From Alienimonas californiensis (lineage in GTDB: Bacteria; Planctomycetota; Planctomycetia; Planctomycetales; Planctomycetaceae): DNA of 64,000 bases. The first letter of the stretch is position 1; each line of letters starts with the position of its first letter. Where the stretch lies: NCBI RefSeq assembly GCF_007743815.1, contig NZ_CP036265.1, positions 3,490,823-3,554,822 of the forward strand. Reading direction: 5' to 3'. Position numbers and translations under genes: made by a program. This document shows, piece after piece, positions 35,586-46,862 of this stretch. Below the pieces are notes generated by a model. It saw only the letters and a list, made by a program, of their open reading frames with translations, did not search any database and had not been told where the DNA came from.

Positions 35586-37877
35586 TCAGGACGCATCGGG
35601 GAAGTCGCGGGGTAGCGCCATGCGGACGGCGAGACCGCCGTCGGGCGGACTCTCCAGCCAGACGCGGCCGCCGATCAATTCGACGATCTTAGCGACGCTG
35701 GCCAGCCCGATCCCAGTGCCTTCCTTCTGGGTGTGAACCCGCTGGAACAGTTGCATCGCCTTGGCGTGGTATTCCGGCGGGATGCCGCCGCCCCAGTCGC
35801 GGACCGTCACGACGTGCTCCACGGGTTGCGACCGGCAGCCGATCTCGATGCGGCGGACTTCCCCCTCGCAGGCGTATTTCAGGGAATTGCGGAGGAGATT
35901 GTCGAACACCCGGAACACGTCCTGCGGGCGGCAGAGCAGCGTCGGCAGGCGATCGACGACCTCCACCGTCGCCTCCCGCGCCGCAATCTGCGGGGCCAGC
36001 CCCTCGATCACCTCCGCGGCCACCTCGTTCCAATCGACGAGGCTCGGCTCCTCCCCGCCGGCCCGGCCGATCTGGCTGAAGGCGAGCAGGTCGCGGATGA
36101 ACGACCCCATCGTCTCCGTGGCGCGCTCGATCCGCCCGATCGAGTCCGTCAGTTCGTCGTACCGGCCCGCGGCGATGTCCTCCCGGAGCACCCCCAGGAA
36201 CCCCTGGGCAGTGACCAACGGCGATTTCAGATCGTGCGAGGCCGAGTAGACGAACTGTTCGATCTCGTCCGTCTTCTGCCGCAGGCGCCGGTTGAGCTCC
36301 TTCAACTCCCGCGTTCGGCGGAGGACGAAGACCGCCAGCGCCTTCTGGAAGTCGTCCGCGGTCCGGCGGTCCACCTCGGTCCACGGCCGCGAGAGCCCCT
36401 CCACCTGTTCCACCCACTCCGCGAAGGAGGCCCGCGGCCGCAGCCGGCCGGCCGCGTCGCGGGAGACGGCCTTGTGCGGATCGCCGCCCCAGCGGATCGA
36501 ACGGGCCTGCTCCTCCCGGAAGAAGACGATGAAGTCCCGCTCCCGGAACTGCATCGCCGCCGCCCCCGCGATACCGGCGTCGGCGATCGCCACGTCGGGC
36601 AGGTCGTGGCGGAGCGACTCCGTGAAGTACAGCCCGTCCCGGCTGCGGTCGCCGAAGCGGTCCATCAGGCGGTCCACCTCCTCCCGCTCCGGCGCCAGCC
36701 CGCTGGTCCAGACGTCGTCGCCGAACCGCACCGCCAGCCCGTCGGCCCGCATCATCTCCGTCAGTCTCTCCGCCGACTGGGCCAGTTCGGCGACCAGATC
36801 GTCCGCGGAGTGCAGCCGGTCGAGAATCGCGTTGCGGCTGGCGAAGCGGGCGGTCAGCCGCCGCCTCAGACGCGCCTCCTCAAGCATCTGCACGCGGATG
36901 GAGATCATCTCGCTGACTAACGCCATCGATTGGACCGCGTCCAGCGAAAGGGCCCGCGGCGTCGCGTGGTGACAGGCAATCAATCCCCACAGACGGTCGT
37001 CGCAGACGATCGACAGCACCAGGCTGGCGGAGACCCTCATGTTCCGCAGGTAGGCCCGGTGGATCGGCGACATGCTCCGCAGCCGGCAGCCCGACATGTC
37101 CAGCGGGGGGCGGTCCGTCCCGTCAGGGAGCCGGTCGGCGAGCAGGTCCACCGGCTCGTAGCTCACGTCGGCCATCGCCCGGACCTGGGTCGTCAGGTAC
37201 AGCGCCCGGGCCTGCTCCGGAATGTCGCTGGCGGGATACCGCAGGCCGAGGTACGGCCCCAGGGCGCCGCCGCGGCTCTCGGCGACGACCTCGCCGTTGA
37301 ACTCCTCGTCGAACCGATAGGCCATCACGTGATCGAAGCCGATCTGCGCCCGCACCACCTCCGTGGCGATTTCGCAGAGGGTCTCGACCTCGGTCACGCC
37401 GCGGGTGCGTTCCATTAGATGCCCGGCGAGGCCGTACGACTCGTCCCAACGGCCGCCGTCCGCCGACTCGGAGCGGGGTTCGCCGGCGGGGGCGAACTCC
37501 AAAATCGTCTCCTCGCCGGCCCGGTGCAGGGCGGTCCGCAGCGGCCGATCGTCGCCCCCCCGCGGGCGGGCGACAATTACCGTCGCTCCCCGCCGCGGCT
37601 GAGTCGGGTCGAAGCGATAGCCCTCCGGCAGACGAAGGACCGCGTCCAGCGGCTGGCCGACGGCCGCCTCCGCCGCCACCCCCGTGAACTCCGCCAGGTT
37701 GCGGCTGGCCCGGGTGATCCGCAGGGCGTCGTCCACCGCCAGCAGGGCCCCGTGCGGCTGGATCGAGCCGGGCGTGCGGATCGGTTCGGAGGCGCACTCC
37801 CGCATCATCGCCTCCAGTTCGGCCTCCCCGGGGAACCTGCCCGGCGGACGGGCGGCGAGTTCGTCGATGTCGTTCAA
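35586..37877 (-). CDS. bphP: Bacteriophytochrome histidine kinase
   Basis: From a TTG at 37877 the protein is 763 residues. It has the N-terminal Cys28 in ECASEPIRTPGSIQPHG, the thioether site for biliverdin in bacterial phytochromes, then the PAS, GAF (RYPASDIP at about 214-220, HHATPRALSL) and PHY domains (tongue motif PRASF at about 481-485). A histidine kinase follows with H-box YSASHDLKSPLV (His548) and ATPase motifs NLLRNSLKY, DWGGGIPPEY and GTGIGLASVAKIV. It is a cytoplasmic red/far-red photoreceptor kinase. The start codon overlaps the heme oxygenase stop (TTGA), coupling chromophore supply to apoprotein synthesis. The open frame extends upstream, but that sequence belongs to the heme oxygenase in another frame. 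Confidence 0.94.
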   Translation of the reverse strand: MNDIDELAARPPGRFPGEAELEAMMRECASEPIRTPGSIQPHGALLAVDDALRITRASRNLAEFTGVAAEAAVGQPLDAVLRLPEGYRFDPTQPRRGATVIVARPRGGDDRPLRTALHRAGEETILEFAPAGEPRSESADGGRWDESYGLAGHLMERTRGVTEVETLCEIATEVVRAQIGFDHVMAYRFDEEFNGEVVAESRGGALGPYLGLRYPASDIPEQARALYLTTQVRAMADVSYEPVDLLADRLPDGTDRPPLDMSGCRLRSMSPIHRAYLRNMRVSASLVLSIVCDDRLWGLIACHHATPRALSLDAVQSMALVSEMISIRVQMLEEARLRRRLTARFASRNAILDRLHSADDLVAELAQSAERLTEMMRADGLAVRFGDDVWTSGLAPEREEVDRLMDRFGDRSRDGLYFTESLRHDLPDVAIADAGIAGAAAMQFRERDFIVFFREEQARSIRWGGDPHKAVSRDAAGRLRPRASFAEWVEQVEGLSRPWTEVDRRTADDFQKALAVFVLRRTRELKELNRRLRQKTDEIEQFVYSASHDLKSPLVTAQGFLGVLREDIAAGRYDELTDSIGRIERATETMGSFIRDLLAFSQIGRAGGEEPSLVDWNEVAAEVIEGLAPQIAAREATVEVVDRLPTLLCRPQDVFRVFDNLLRNSLKYACEGEVRRIEIGCRSQPVEHVVTVRDWGGGIPPEYHAKAMQLFQRVHTQKEGTGIGLASVAKIVELIGGRVWLESPPDGGLAVRMALPRDFPDAS

Positions 37878-38554
37878 GGCCGGGACGCGTGCGGGGGGGG
37901 CGAAGTCGTGACGGGCGGGCCGGCGGCGGGCGCCGGCTGGCGCAGGAACTGATCGAACGCGGCCCGGGCGGCGTCCACCGCGGCGGCCCGCTGTTCCGAC
38001 GACCGCACCCGGGCGTCGAGGCGCTGTTTGAACCGGGTCCACGGCCCGAGCGGGTCGCCGGCGTTCCGGAGGAAGAAGGACGCCCCGGTCTCCGCGGTCA
38101 CCCCCAGCGCCCGTCGGGCCTGCTTGGCGATCGTCAGACCGCCCAGGGCGGACCCCTCCACGACGTACAACACGCCCAGCAGGTGGGCCTCCGACGGGCC
38201 GGCCAGATTGAACGCGGCGACCGGGCCGGCCGGCTCCGCCGCGACGCCGAGGGCCCGCAGATCCTCCCGCAACAGGGGCAGGCCTCGCCGGCGCCCGTCG
38301 GGCAGGGCGGCGGCGTGCGGGTGGGCGTCGATCCAGGCTTCCACCGGCGCCAGGGAAGCCGCGAAGTAGCCCAGCAGCGCCGCGTAACCCGCCCGCGACC
38401 GGAGCAGTTCGCCCAGATCGAGCCGCGCCTCGACGGCGCGGTGCCGTTCGTCGGTCGCGGCCCGCAGCAGCGCGGCGGTGCCGTCGGACGGGACGCCGTC
38501 AGGCAGGGCGCCGTCGGACGGGGCAGTGGACGACGCGGGCTCCTTCGGCGTCAA
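37874..38554 (-). CDS. bphO: Heme oxygenase (biliverdin-forming, BphO-type)
   Basis: The protein is 226 residues if the TTG at 38554 is used. Recognisable segments are [15 protein letters not shown], with the proximal heme-ligand His, [44 protein letters not shown] (distal-helix Gly-rich segment) and [16 protein letters not shown]. These mark bacterial heme oxygenases, which open heme to biliverdin, CO and iron. Its stop overlaps the phytochrome start, so biliverdin supply for BphP is the likely job. A Pro/Asp/Gly-rich repeat (PSDG, LPDG, PSDG) precedes the domain, making the exact start uncertain. The open frame reaches 38911, but that stretch is low-complexity and antisense to the nqrA start. 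Confidence 0.87.
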   Translation of the reverse strand: MTPKEPASSTAPSDGALPDGVPSDGTAALLRAATDERHRAVEARLDLGELLRSRAGYAALLGYFAASLAPVEAWIDAHPHAAALPDGRRRGLPLLREDLRALGVAAEPAGPVAAFNLAGPSEAHLLGVLYVVEGSALGGLTIAKQARRALGVTAETGASFFLRNAGDPLGPWTRFKQRLDARVRSSEQRAAAVDAARAAFDQFLRQPAPAAGPPVTTSPPPHASRP

Positions 38555-38864
38555 CGGGCGGCAGCAGCTTGGGGTCGGGGCAGCTTGGAGGCGGGGCGGG
38601 GCGAATCCTACCGCGGCCCGCGGCCCTGTCCGACCTCCTGCTCCGCCCGATCCTCCGCTGGGGGATCGACCCGGGACGCGAAAGTGCGACGAGCGGACGC
38701 GGGGATTTCCGGGTGTGGGGGCGTTCACCGGCGGCGCCGGGGTTGCGGCGTTCGGGGCGACCGTCACAATCACGCCGCCCCACGCCCCTCTCGCGCGTCC
38801 CCGTCTCGCTATCCGCGCCCGGGGTCCGTTCGCGACCGGCGCCGACGCCCCGACCTGCCCCCGT
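38555..38864. other. Divergent intergenic region between bphO and nqrA
   Basis: These 310 bases separate the leftward phytochrome operon from the rightward nqr operon and should hold both promoters. The sequence is strongly G+C-rich; no clear -35/-10 pair, operator repeat or RNA fold was recognised. ORFs across it are Arg/Pro-rich shadows. Confidence 0.5.
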
Positions 38865-40262
38865 ATGATTCGCTCCGCACACCAGACGTCCGGCGACCGT
38901 GGACGGCTCATTCAGGTCCCTCGCGGGCTGGATCTGCCGATTGCCGGCGCCCCGGATCAATCGCGGATCGACGCCAAGCCCGCCGCCCGCGTCGCCCTGC
39001 TGGGCGACGACTACGTCGGGATGAAGCCGACGATGCTGGTCGCCGAGGGCGACCGCGTGAAGCGCGGCCAGCCGGTGTTCGAGGATAAGAAGACCGAGGG
39101 CGTCCTCTTCACTGCTCCGGCCTCCGGCACGGTCTCCGCGATCAACCGGGGAGCGAAGCGGAAGTTTCTGTCGCTGGTGATCGACGCCGAGGGCGACGAG
39201 GCGCAGGAGTTCACGGCCCACACCGGCGATCTGTCGACGCTGACGCGGGATCAGGTCCGCGACGGGCTGGTGCAGTCCGGGCTGTGGCCGGCGTTCCGGG
39301 CGCGGCCGTTCGGGAAGACGCCGCCGCCGCTCTCGGCGCCGCACAGTATCTTCGTCACCGCGATCGACACCAATCCGCTCGCCCCGGATCCGGTGATCGC
39401 CATCGGCGAGAAGGCGGACTTCTTCCGCTTCGGCCTCCAGTTGCTCCCGCATCTGACCGCCGGCCCGGTGTTCCTCTGCACCGCGCCCGGGGCGAACCTG
39501 CCGGGCGGGGATCTGCCGAAGATCGAAGTGCGCGAGTTCGCCGGCCCGCACCCCGCCGGGCTGGCCGGCACGCATATCCACGTGCTCGACCCGGTCCACC
39601 GCGGGAAGACGGTGTGGCACGTCGGCTATCAGGACGTGATCGCCTTCGGCGAGCTGTTCGTCACGGGGCGGGTCTCCGGCGAGCGGGTCGTGTCGCTGGC
39701 CGGTCCGCAGGTGAAAGAGCCCCGGCTGATTCGCACCACCGCCGGCGCCGACCTGGCGGCGCTGGCCGAGGGCGAGTTGAAGGCGGGCATCAATCGGGTG
39801 ATTTCCGGCAGCGTGTTCGCCGGCCACACGGCGCTGGGTCTGCACGCCCGGGAGCATGTCGGGTTCCTGTCGCGGTACGCCAATCAGATCAGCGTGCTGC
39901 TGGAGGGGAACGAGCGGGAGTTCCTCGGCTGGCAGAAGCCCGGCTTCGACAAGTACAGCGTTCGGCGGATCTTCGCCTCCGCGGTCACGCCGGGGCGGAG
40001 CATGAACTTCACCACCTCCACCGGCGGTTCCCGGCGGGCGATGGTGCCGCTGGGGATGTACGAGCAGGTCATGCCGCTGGACATCGAGCCGACCTTCCTG
40101 CTGCGGGCTCTCGTCACCGACGACACTGAGAACGCCCAGTTGCTCGGGGCGCTGGAGTTGATCGAAGAGGACATCGCCCTGTGCACGTTCGTCTGCCCCG
40201 GCAAGACGGACTACGGCCCGATCCTGCGGGATCAGCTCGACACCATTGAGGAGGAGGGGTGA
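38865..40262 (+). CDS. nqrA: Na+-translocating NADH:quinone reductase subunit A
   Basis: The ATG at 38865 gives 465 residues, close to the usual 445-450. After a short extra N-terminal stretch the conserved opening [13 protein letters not shown] appears, followed by [37 protein letters not shown]. Later landmarks are [38 protein letters not shown] and [12 protein letters not shown]. NqrA is the large peripheral cytoplasmic subunit of the complex. It heads nqrABCDEF-apbE, all rightward with gaps of 69-145 bases. The gene starts on the strand opposite the heme oxygenase leader region; both are probably driven from the shared spacer. Confidence 0.95.
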   Translation: MIRSAHQTSGDRGRLIQVPRGLDLPIAGAPDQSRIDAKPAARVALLGDDYVGMKPTMLVAEGDRVKRGQPVFEDKKTEGVLFTAPASGTVSAINRGAKRKFLSLVIDAEGDEAQEFTAHTGDLSTLTRDQVRDGLVQSGLWPAFRARPFGKTPPPLSAPHSIFVTAIDTNPLAPDPVIAIGEKADFFRFGLQLLPHLTAGPVFLCTAPGANLPGGDLPKIEVREFAGPHPAGLAGTHIHVLDPVHRGKTVWHVGYQDVIAFGELFVTGRVSGERVVSLAGPQVKEPRLIRTTAGADLAALAEGELKAGINRVISGSVFAGHTALGLHAREHVGFLSRYANQISVLLEGNEREFLGWQKPGFDKYSVRRIFASAVTPGRSMNFTTSTGGSRRAMVPLGMYEQVMPLDIEPTFLLRALVTDDTENAQLLGALELIEEDIALCTFVCPGKTDYGPILRDQLDTIEEEG

Positions 40263-40407
40263 TTTCGAGGCGGGCGGGGGAGGGCGGACGGCGGGAGGTC
40301 TCTCGCGATCTTGCCGCCGCCGCGATTCGCCCCGCCTGTCCGGCGTTCTCCGCGCCGCCGTCGCCCGTCCCTTTCGCCCTCCGCCTTCTGCCCTTCCGCT
40401 CTCCTCG

Positions 40408-42081
40408 ATGAAGCTGCTCCGAAGCTCCCTGGATAAGTTCGCCCCCCTGTTTGAGAAGGGCGGCAAGCTGGAGAAGATGTACCCCGCCTACGAGGCGGCG
40501 GACACGTTCCTGTACACCCCGGGCGAGGTGACGGAGGGGCCCAGCCACGTCCGCGACGGCATGGACCTGAAGCGGATGATGACGCTGGTCATCGTCGCGC
40601 TGATCCCCGCCATTTTTATGGCGTGCTACAACACTGGCTACCAGGCGAACCGGGCGCTGACCGAGGTGCTCGCCGCGGACGCCGTCGAGAGTCGTCAGGC
40701 CTACGCCGTCGAGGCGGAGCGGACCCTCGACGCCCTCCCCGCCGGCACGCTGGCGGATCTGGGGGCCGAGGACTTCGCGGCGCTGTCCGCCGCGCCCCTC
40801 GTGCAGCAGCCGGCTGAAGAGATCGAGGCTGCCGCCGCCCCAATTCTGGCCGTCAAGACGGAGGAGTTGGAGGCCGCGATCCTTGGCGACGGCGAGCCGA
40901 CCGCGGAGCAGGAGGCCGAACTGGAGACCGCGCTCGCCGCCCGGGCCGCCGTCGACAAGCTCGTGCAGGCCCGCGTGCTGGAAGTCCCGCACGTCGAGGG
41001 CTGGCGGGGCTGGGTGATGGAGGGCCTGGGGCTGGGGCCGGACCCGGACAGCTTCCTCGCCAACTTCCTGCACGGGCTGCTCTGGTTCCTGCCGTTGTAT
41101 CTGGTCACGGTGGTCGTGGGCGGCACGGCGGAGGCCATCTTCAGCACGATCCGCGGGCACGAGATCAACGAGGGCTTCCTCGTCACCAGCATGCTGTTCC
41201 CGCTCACGCTGCCGGCGACGACCCCGCTGTGGCAGGCGGCGCTGGGCATCCTGTTCGGCGTGGTGATCGGCAAGGAAGTGTTCGGCGGGACCGGCAAGAA
41301 CTTCCTCAACCCCGCGATGACCAGCCGGGCTTTCCTGTACTTCGCCTACCCGGCGCAGATCACGGGCGACAAGGTCTGGAACGCGGCCACCGGCACCAGC
41401 GAGGCGGCCTACGACGCCTACTCCAGCGCCACGACGCTCAACACGATGTCGACCATGCCGCGCGGCAGCAGCATGGCGGACCTGATCGCGGACAAGACGC
41501 ACGTCGACTGGTGGGACGCGTTCCTCGGCTTCATTGAGGGCTCGATGGGCGAAACCAGCGCCCTGGCGGCGCTGATCGGCGCCGCGATCCTGATCGGCGT
41601 GGGCGTGGGTGCCTGGCGGATCATGGCCGGCTGCGTCGTCGGCCTGTTGGCCTTCGACACGCTGCTCTGGCTGATCGTCGGCGACGGGCTGGCCTGGCTG
41701 GGCATCCGCGAGGTCGCCGGGGTCGGCGACCCGACGGCGATGTATCCGATGTACAATATCCCGCCCTGGTATCACCTCGTCGTCGGCGGTTTCGCCTTCG
41801 GGGCGGTGTTCATGGCGACTGACCCGGTCAGCTCCACCTGGACCAAGGCCGGGCACTGGTGGTACGGCATCCTCGTCGGCGTGGTGACGGTGCTGATTCG
41901 CGTGGTGAACCCGGCGTACCCGGAGGGCATCATGCTGGCGGTGCTGTTCGGCAACGTGTTCGCCCCGCTGATCGACCACTTCGTCGTCCAGCGGAACATC
42001 AACCGCCGGCTGGCCCGGGCGAAGGCGACCACCGCCCGGCCGTCCGAGGATTACAACGTCCCGGCGCCCGCCCACGCCTAG
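40408..42081 (+). CDS. nqrB: Na+-NQR subunit B with large acidic insertion
   Basis: From the ATG at 40408 the protein is 557 residues, against about 410 in Vibrio cholerae. The N-terminal part is canonical ([48 protein letters not shown]). An Ala/Glu-rich segment follows at about residues 85-195 that has no counterpart of this length in the Vibrio protein. The rest is again canonical: [43 protein letters not shown] and [12 protein letters not shown]. The covalent FMN motif reads DAYSSATTL with Thr342 as the expected attachment site. NqrB carries FMN and part of the Na+ path in the inner membrane. The insertion lies between the first and second membrane segments. Confidence 0.95.
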   Translation: MKLLRSSLDKFAPLFEKGGKLEKMYPAYEAADTFLYTPGEVTEGPSHVRDGMDLKRMMTLVIVALIPAIFMACYNTGYQANRALTEVLAADAVESRQAYAVEAERTLDALPAGTLADLGAEDFAALSAAPLVQQPAEEIEAAAAPILAVKTEELEAAILGDGEPTAEQEAELETALAARAAVDKLVQARVLEVPHVEGWRGWVMEGLGLGPDPDSFLANFLHGLLWFLPLYLVTVVVGGTAEAIFSTIRGHEINEGFLVTSMLFPLTLPATTPLWQAALGILFGVVIGKEVFGGTGKNFLNPAMTSRAFLYFAYPAQITGDKVWNAATGTSEAAYDAYSSATTLNTMSTMPRGSSMADLIADKTHVDWWDAFLGFIEGSMGETSALAALIGAAILIGVGVGAWRIMAGCVVGLLAFDTLLWLIVGDGLAWLGIREVAGVGDPTAMYPMYNIPPWYHLVVGGFAFGAVFMATDPVSSTWTKAGHWWYGILVGVVTVLIRVVNPAYPEGIMLAVLFGNVFAPLIDHFVVQRNINRRLARAKATTARPSEDYNVPAPAHA

Positions 42082-42156
42082 GCGCGCCGTCCGCTGCGGG
42101 CTCCTCCCGGTCCCGCCCCGTCCCCGCTTCCTCACCTCCCGTCAAACGATCGCCCC

Positions 42157-43053
42157 GTGGCCTTCAAGCCGAAAAATAAAGACTCGCTGGCCAACGTGCT
42201 GACGGTCTCGGTGCTGCTCTGCCTGGTGTGCAGCGCGGTGGTCAGCGTGGCGGCGGTGTCGCTGCGGGACCTGCAGAACGAGAACGAGAAGCTCGCCAAG
42301 CAGCGGAACCGTCTGATCGCCGCCGGACTGATCGAGGTCGACGCCTCCAACGAGGCGGTCGACGAGGTTTACGCCGCCCGCATCCGCGAGCAGTGGATCG
42401 ATCTGTCCGACGGGGAGCCGACCCTCGCCCCGGAGCCCGGCACGAAGGCCTTCGACTTCGAGGCCGCCGCCGACGACGAGGACTTCTCGGCGCCGATCCC
42501 CTCCGGCTACGGCGTGCCCGGCCGGCGGCCGAACGTGGCGCCGGTTTACCAGGTGCTCTCCGAAGACGGATCGACCGTCGAAAAGGTTGTGCTGCCGGTC
42601 TCTGGCAAGGGGCTGTGGAGCACGCTGCGGGCCTACCTCGCCCTGGACGTGAACTTCGACGAGGACGTTCCCCGGGATCGCTTCCCGATCGCCGGCGTGA
42701 CCTTCTACGAGCAGGCCGAAACCGCCGGGCTGGGGGCGGAGGTGGAGAACCCGATCTGGCAGGAGGACTGGCAGGGCCAGTTCGCCTTCGACGAGGAATG
42801 GAGCCCGCAGTTTGAGGTCGCCAAGGTGCCCGCCGCCGAGGGGACCGACGCCGCCGCCTATCAGGTGGACGCGCTCGCCGGCGCCACGATCACCGGGAAC
42901 GGCGTGGAGGCGATGGTGAACTACTGGCTCTCCGAGGACGCCTTCGGGGCCTACCTCCGCAAGGTCACGCCGGAGTTTCTGGAACTGAACCGCGTCGACC
43001 CCGCCACCGCCGAGCAGCAGCTCGAAGAAGAGGCCGAACGCACCGCGAGCTGA
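42157..43053 (+). CDS. nqrC: Na+-NQR subunit C (covalent-FMN subunit)
   Basis: The 298-residue protein has one N-terminal membrane helix (VLTVSVLLCLVCSAVVSVAAVSL, about 13-35) and a periplasmic FMN-binding domain. The sequence KDSLANVLTVSVLLCLVCS is typical of NqrC. The flavinylation motif DALAGATITGNG holds Thr244, the expected ApbE target; the usual Ser of SGAT is Ala here. WSTLRAYLALD and ITFYEQAETAGLGAEV-like segments precede it. The C terminus has an extra acidic stretch. The GTG start at 42157 lies 76 bases after nqrB. Confidence 0.94.
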   Translation: MAFKPKNKDSLANVLTVSVLLCLVCSAVVSVAAVSLRDLQNENEKLAKQRNRLIAAGLIEVDASNEAVDEVYAARIREQWIDLSDGEPTLAPEPGTKAFDFEAAADDEDFSAPIPSGYGVPGRRPNVAPVYQVLSEDGSTVEKVVLPVSGKGLWSTLRAYLALDVNFDEDVPRDRFPIAGVTFYEQAETAGLGAEVENPIWQEDWQGQFAFDEEWSPQFEVAKVPAAEGTDAAAYQVDALAGATITGNGVEAMVNYWLSEDAFGAYLRKVTPEFLELNRVDPATAEQQLEEEAERTAS

Positions 43054-43122
43054 TCGCTCCGGTCGCCCCGCCGCGTCTCCCCCGCCCGTCCGCCGCCCGC
43101 ACCCCTCCCCGCCCGGCACCCT

Positions 43123-43737
43123 ATGGCCGCCCCCAAACCGACCTCGGTCCTCTTCGACCCCGTTTTCAATAACAACCCGATCGGGTTGCAGATTCTGGGG
43201 ATTTGCAGCGCGCTCGCGGTGACCAGCCAGCTCAAGCCCAGCATCGTGATGAGCCTGTGCGTGATCGCCGTCACCGCGTGCAGCGGAGCGGCGATCGCGT
43301 TGATCCGGGACTTCATACCCAGCTCGATCCGCATCATCGTGCAGATGACGGTGATCGCCTCGCTGGTGATCGTGGTCGACCAGATCCTGAAGGCGTTCGT
43401 CCCGGACGTCGCCCGGGAGCTGAGCGTGTTCGTCGGCCTCATCATCACCAACTGCATCGTGATGGGCCGGGCCGAGGGTTTCGCGATGAAGAACAGCGTG
43501 GGCCTGTCCTTCTTGGACGGTATCGGCAACGGGCTCGGCTACGGCCTGGTGCTCGTGCTGGTGGGCTTCTTCCGGGAACTGTTCGGCGCCGGCAGCCTGT
43601 TCGGCTATCAGGTGCTGCCGGACAGCTACAACGCCAACGGCCTGATGCTGTTGCCGCCGAGCGCGTTCTTCCTGATCGGGTTCTTTATCTGGATCGTCCG
43701 CACCTGGAAGCCGGAGCAGGTCGAGGAAGGGCACTGA
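43123..43737 (+). CDS. nqrD: Na+-NQR subunit D
   Basis: The 204-residue integral membrane protein matches NqrD over its whole length: [32 protein letters not shown], then six membrane helices with [25 protein letters not shown] and [17 protein letters not shown]. The Cys in ICSALAVT and the Cys in TNCIVMGR correspond to the pair of Cys shared with NqrE that bind the intramembrane iron or 2Fe-2S centre. ATG at 43123, 70 bases after nqrC. Confidence 0.95.
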   Translation: MAAPKPTSVLFDPVFNNNPIGLQILGICSALAVTSQLKPSIVMSLCVIAVTACSGAAIALIRDFIPSSIRIIVQMTVIASLVIVVDQILKAFVPDVARELSVFVGLIITNCIVMGRAEGFAMKNSVGLSFLDGIGNGLGYGLVLVLVGFFRELFGAGSLFGYQVLPDSYNANGLMLLPPSAFFLIGFFIWIVRTWKPEQVEEGH

Positions 43738-43811
43738 TCCCGCCCCGGGCGTTCGCCGCGCCCGAAAACCTCGTCCCCTGACCGCATCCCGCCGCACCCC
43801 GCTCCGCCGCC

Positions 43812-44462
<651 letters not shown>

Positions 44463-44541
44463 TCGCGGACCGCGAGGTCGCAGTTCAGAGTCCCGCCGGA
44501 CGGCGGTTCGTCGTACAAGCCACCGTTTTCCAAAGAGTCCG

Positions 44542-45774
44542 ATGGACGCGTATTACCCGATCCTGCTCGGCATCACTTTCTTCACGATCATCGTGATGGG
44601 GCTGGTGACGGTCATCCTGCTGGCCCGCAAGCAGCTCGTCGCCAGCGGCGACGTGGAGATCAACGTCAACGATCAGAAGACCCTGCACGTGCCCGCCGGC
44701 GGCAAGCTGCTGGGGGCGTTGGCGAACAACGGCATCTTCGTGTCCAGCGCCTGCGGCGGCGGCGGCACCTGCGCCCAGTGCAAGGTGCGGGTGCTGGAGG
44801 GCGGCGGCGACCTGCTGCCCACCGAGGCCGGCCACATCAACAAGAAGCAGGCCCGCGAGGGCGAACGGCTCTCCTGCCAGGTCGCCGTCAAGCAGGACAT
44901 GAAAATCGAGGTCCCGCCGGAGGTCTTCGAGACTAAGAAGTGGGAATGCACCGTCCGCAGCAACGAGAACGTCGCCACCTTCATTAAGGACCTCATCTTG
45001 GAGGTCCCCGAGGGCGAGCAGGTGAAGTTCAGGTCCGGCGGCTTTATCCAGATTGAAGTCCCGCCGCACGAGGTGAACTACAAGGACTTCGACGTCGAGG
45101 AACATTTCCGCGGCGACTGGGACAAGTTCGACCTGTGGCGGTACCGGTCCGTCGTCGAGGAGCCGGTGTTCCGGGCCTATTCGATGGCCAACTGGCCCGG
45201 CGAGGAAGGCATCATTCGCCTGAACGTCCGCATCGCCAGCCCGCCGCCGCGGGCGCCGGAGGGCACGCCGCCGGGGAAGGTGTCCAGCTACATCTTCAAC
45301 CTGAAGCCGGGCGATAAGTGCACGATCTCCGGCCCCTACGGCGAGTTCTTCATCCGGGACACCAAGGCCGAGATGGTCTATATCGGCGGCGGCGCCGGCA
45401 TGGCCCCGCTCCGCAGTCATATCTTCCAGCTGTTTAAGGGGCTGAAGACGGACCGCAAGGTCTCCTACTGGTACGGCGGTCGCAGCAAACGGGAGCTGTT
45501 TTATATTGACGAGTTCCGGCAGATCGAACGCGACTTCCCGAACTTCCAGTTCAATATCGCCCTGTCGGACCCGCTGCCCGAGGACAACTGGGACGGGTAC
45601 AAGGGCTTCATCCACCAGGTGCTCCTCGATAACTACCTCAAGGACCACCCGGCGCCGGAAGATATTGAGTATTACATCTGCGGCCCGCCGATGATGTTGC
45701 AGGCCGTCTTGAAGACGTTGGACGACCTCGGCGTGGAGCCGGAGAACATCATGTTCGACGACTTCGGGGGATGA
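44542..45774 (+). CDS. nqrF: Na+-NQR subunit F (NADH dehydrogenase, FAD and 2Fe-2S)
   Basis: The 410-residue protein has one N-terminal membrane helix (about 6-28) and a ferredoxin-like domain with Cys71, Cys77, Cys80 and Cys112 ligating 2Fe-2S, the same spacing as in Vibrio NqrF. A ferredoxin-reductase module follows: FRAYSMAN binds [11 protein letters not shown] and [15 protein letters not shown] bind FAD/NADH, and YYICGPPMM lies near the NADH site. It takes electrons from NADH and passes them into the membrane subunits. Its stop overlaps the apbE start by four bases (ATGA). Confidence 0.96.
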   Translation: MDAYYPILLGITFFTIIVMGLVTVILLARKQLVASGDVEINVNDQKTLHVPAGGKLLGALANNGIFVSSACGGGGTCAQCKVRVLEGGGDLLPTEAGHINKKQAREGERLSCQVAVKQDMKIEVPPEVFETKKWECTVRSNENVATFIKDLILEVPEGEQVKFRSGGFIQIEVPPHEVNYKDFDVEEHFRGDWDKFDLWRYRSVVEEPVFRAYSMANWPGEEGIIRLNVRIASPPPRAPEGTPPGKVSSYIFNLKPGDKCTISGPYGEFFIRDTKAEMVYIGGGAGMAPLRSHIFQLFKGLKTDRKVSYWYGGRSKRELFYIDEFRQIERDFPNFQFNIALSDPLPEDNWDGYKGFIHQVLLDNYLKDHPAPEDIEYYICGPPMMLQAVLKTLDDLGVEPENIMFDDFGG

Positions 45775-46862
45775 CCGTTCTTCCCCGCGATAACGCCGAG
45801 GCCCCGCGGGGCCTCGGCGTTACGTTGTTCTTGGCCCTCGCGATTTGCGGCTGCGCCTCGGCATCCGCCCCCACCCCCGTTCGCTGGAGCGGGCAGACGA
45901 TGGGCACGACCTACTCCGTCGCGGTGACGGCTCTGCCGGAGGGGGCGACGAAGGAGGCGCTGGCCGCCGCGGTGGAGGAGGAGCTCGCCGCGGTGAATCG
46001 GCAGATGTCGACCTGGGACCCGGACAGCGAGCTGAGCCGGTTCAACGCCTCCGCGTCGACCGACTGGTTCCCCGTCTCGCCGGAGACCGCGGCGGTGACG
46101 GCGCTGGCCTTGGAGATCGCGGCCGAAAGCGGCGGGGCGTTCGACCCGACCGTCGGTCCGCTGGTCGACCTCTGGGGCTTCGGCGACGACGCCCGTCCCA
46201 GCCGCGTGCCCTCGGACGAGGCACTGGACGCCGCCCGAGAGCTGGTCGGCTTCGACAAGCTGGAAGTCCGCCTCGACCCGCCGGCGTTGAAGAAGGCGTT
46301 GCCGGGGGTGCGGGTGAACCTGTCCGCGATCGCCAAGGGGCACGGCGTGGACCGCGTTGCGGAGCGGTTGGCGGCGGCCGGCGTGACAGACTCCCTTGTC
46401 GAGGTCGGCGGGGAAGTGCGGGCGGCGGGGACGAAGGCCGGCGGCGAGCCATGGACGGTAGGCGTCGAGAGGCCCATTCAGGACCCGACCGGGCACCGGC
46501 GGGCGGTACAGCGGGGGATTGCCTTGCACGGCGGCCCCGACGTTCGGGCGCTGGCGACCAGCGGGAACTACCGGAGTTTTTACGAACTGGACGGCGAGAC
46601 GGTCGTGCACACGCTCGACCCCCGCACCGGGCGGCCGGTGTTGGTGGCGTCGGACGGGCCGAACCTCGACAGCGCCACCGTGCTCGCCGCCGACTGCGCC
46701 ACGGCGGACGCCCTCGCCACCGCCGCAATGGTTCTCGGACCGGCCGACGGGCTGGCGCTGCTCGAACGTCGTGGGATTGCCGGACTGCTGATCGTGCGGG
46801 TGGGGGACCGGTTTGAAGAGGTTCCGACCGCCGCATTCCAACGTCAGTTCGGCGACAAATAG
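45771..46862 (+). CDS. apbE: FAD:protein FMN transferase (ApbE), lipoprotein
   Basis: The 363-residue protein contains [59 protein letters not shown] and [11 protein letters not shown], the standard ApbE motifs. The enzyme moves FMN from FAD onto the Thr of DxxSxAT-type motifs in NqrB and NqrC, so its place right after nqrF fits. The N terminus is odd: 18 residues including Asp, Glu and Arg precede a short hydrophobic core [10 protein letters not shown] with a lipobox. Those residues are partly encoded by a 32-bp perfect palindrome at 45791-45822. A TTG at 45825 is an alternative start but would leave a very short signal. Confidence 0.93.
   Translation: MTVLPRDNAEAPRGLGVTLFLALAICGCASASAPTPVRWSGQTMGTTYSVAVTALPEGATKEALAAAVEEELAAVNRQMSTWDPDSELSRFNASASTDWFPVSPETAAVTALALEIAAESGGAFDPTVGPLVDLWGFGDDARPSRVPSDEALDAARELVGFDKLEVRLDPPALKKALPGVRVNLSAIAKGHGVDRVAERLAAAGVTDSLVEVGGEVRAAGTKAGGEPWTVGVERPIQDPTGHRRAVQRGIALHGGPDVRALATSGNYRSFYELDGETVVHTLDPRTGRPVLVASDGPNLDSATVLAADCATADALATAAMVLGPADGLALLERRGIAGLLIVRVGDRFEEVPTAAFQRQFGDK
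45791..45822. repeat. Perfect 32-bp palindrome at nqrF-apbE junction
   Basis: TAACGCCGAGGCCCCG at 45791-45806 is followed directly by its exact reverse complement at 45807-45822. It begins 17 bases after the nqrF stop and encodes part of the ApbE leader. An RNA hairpin of 16 pairs would form with no free loop other than what fold strain opens. The downstream sequence (CGTTGTTCTTGG) is only weakly T-rich, so it is not a standard terminator. It may attenuate apbE or protect the nqr transcript; this is inference. Confidence 0.85.
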
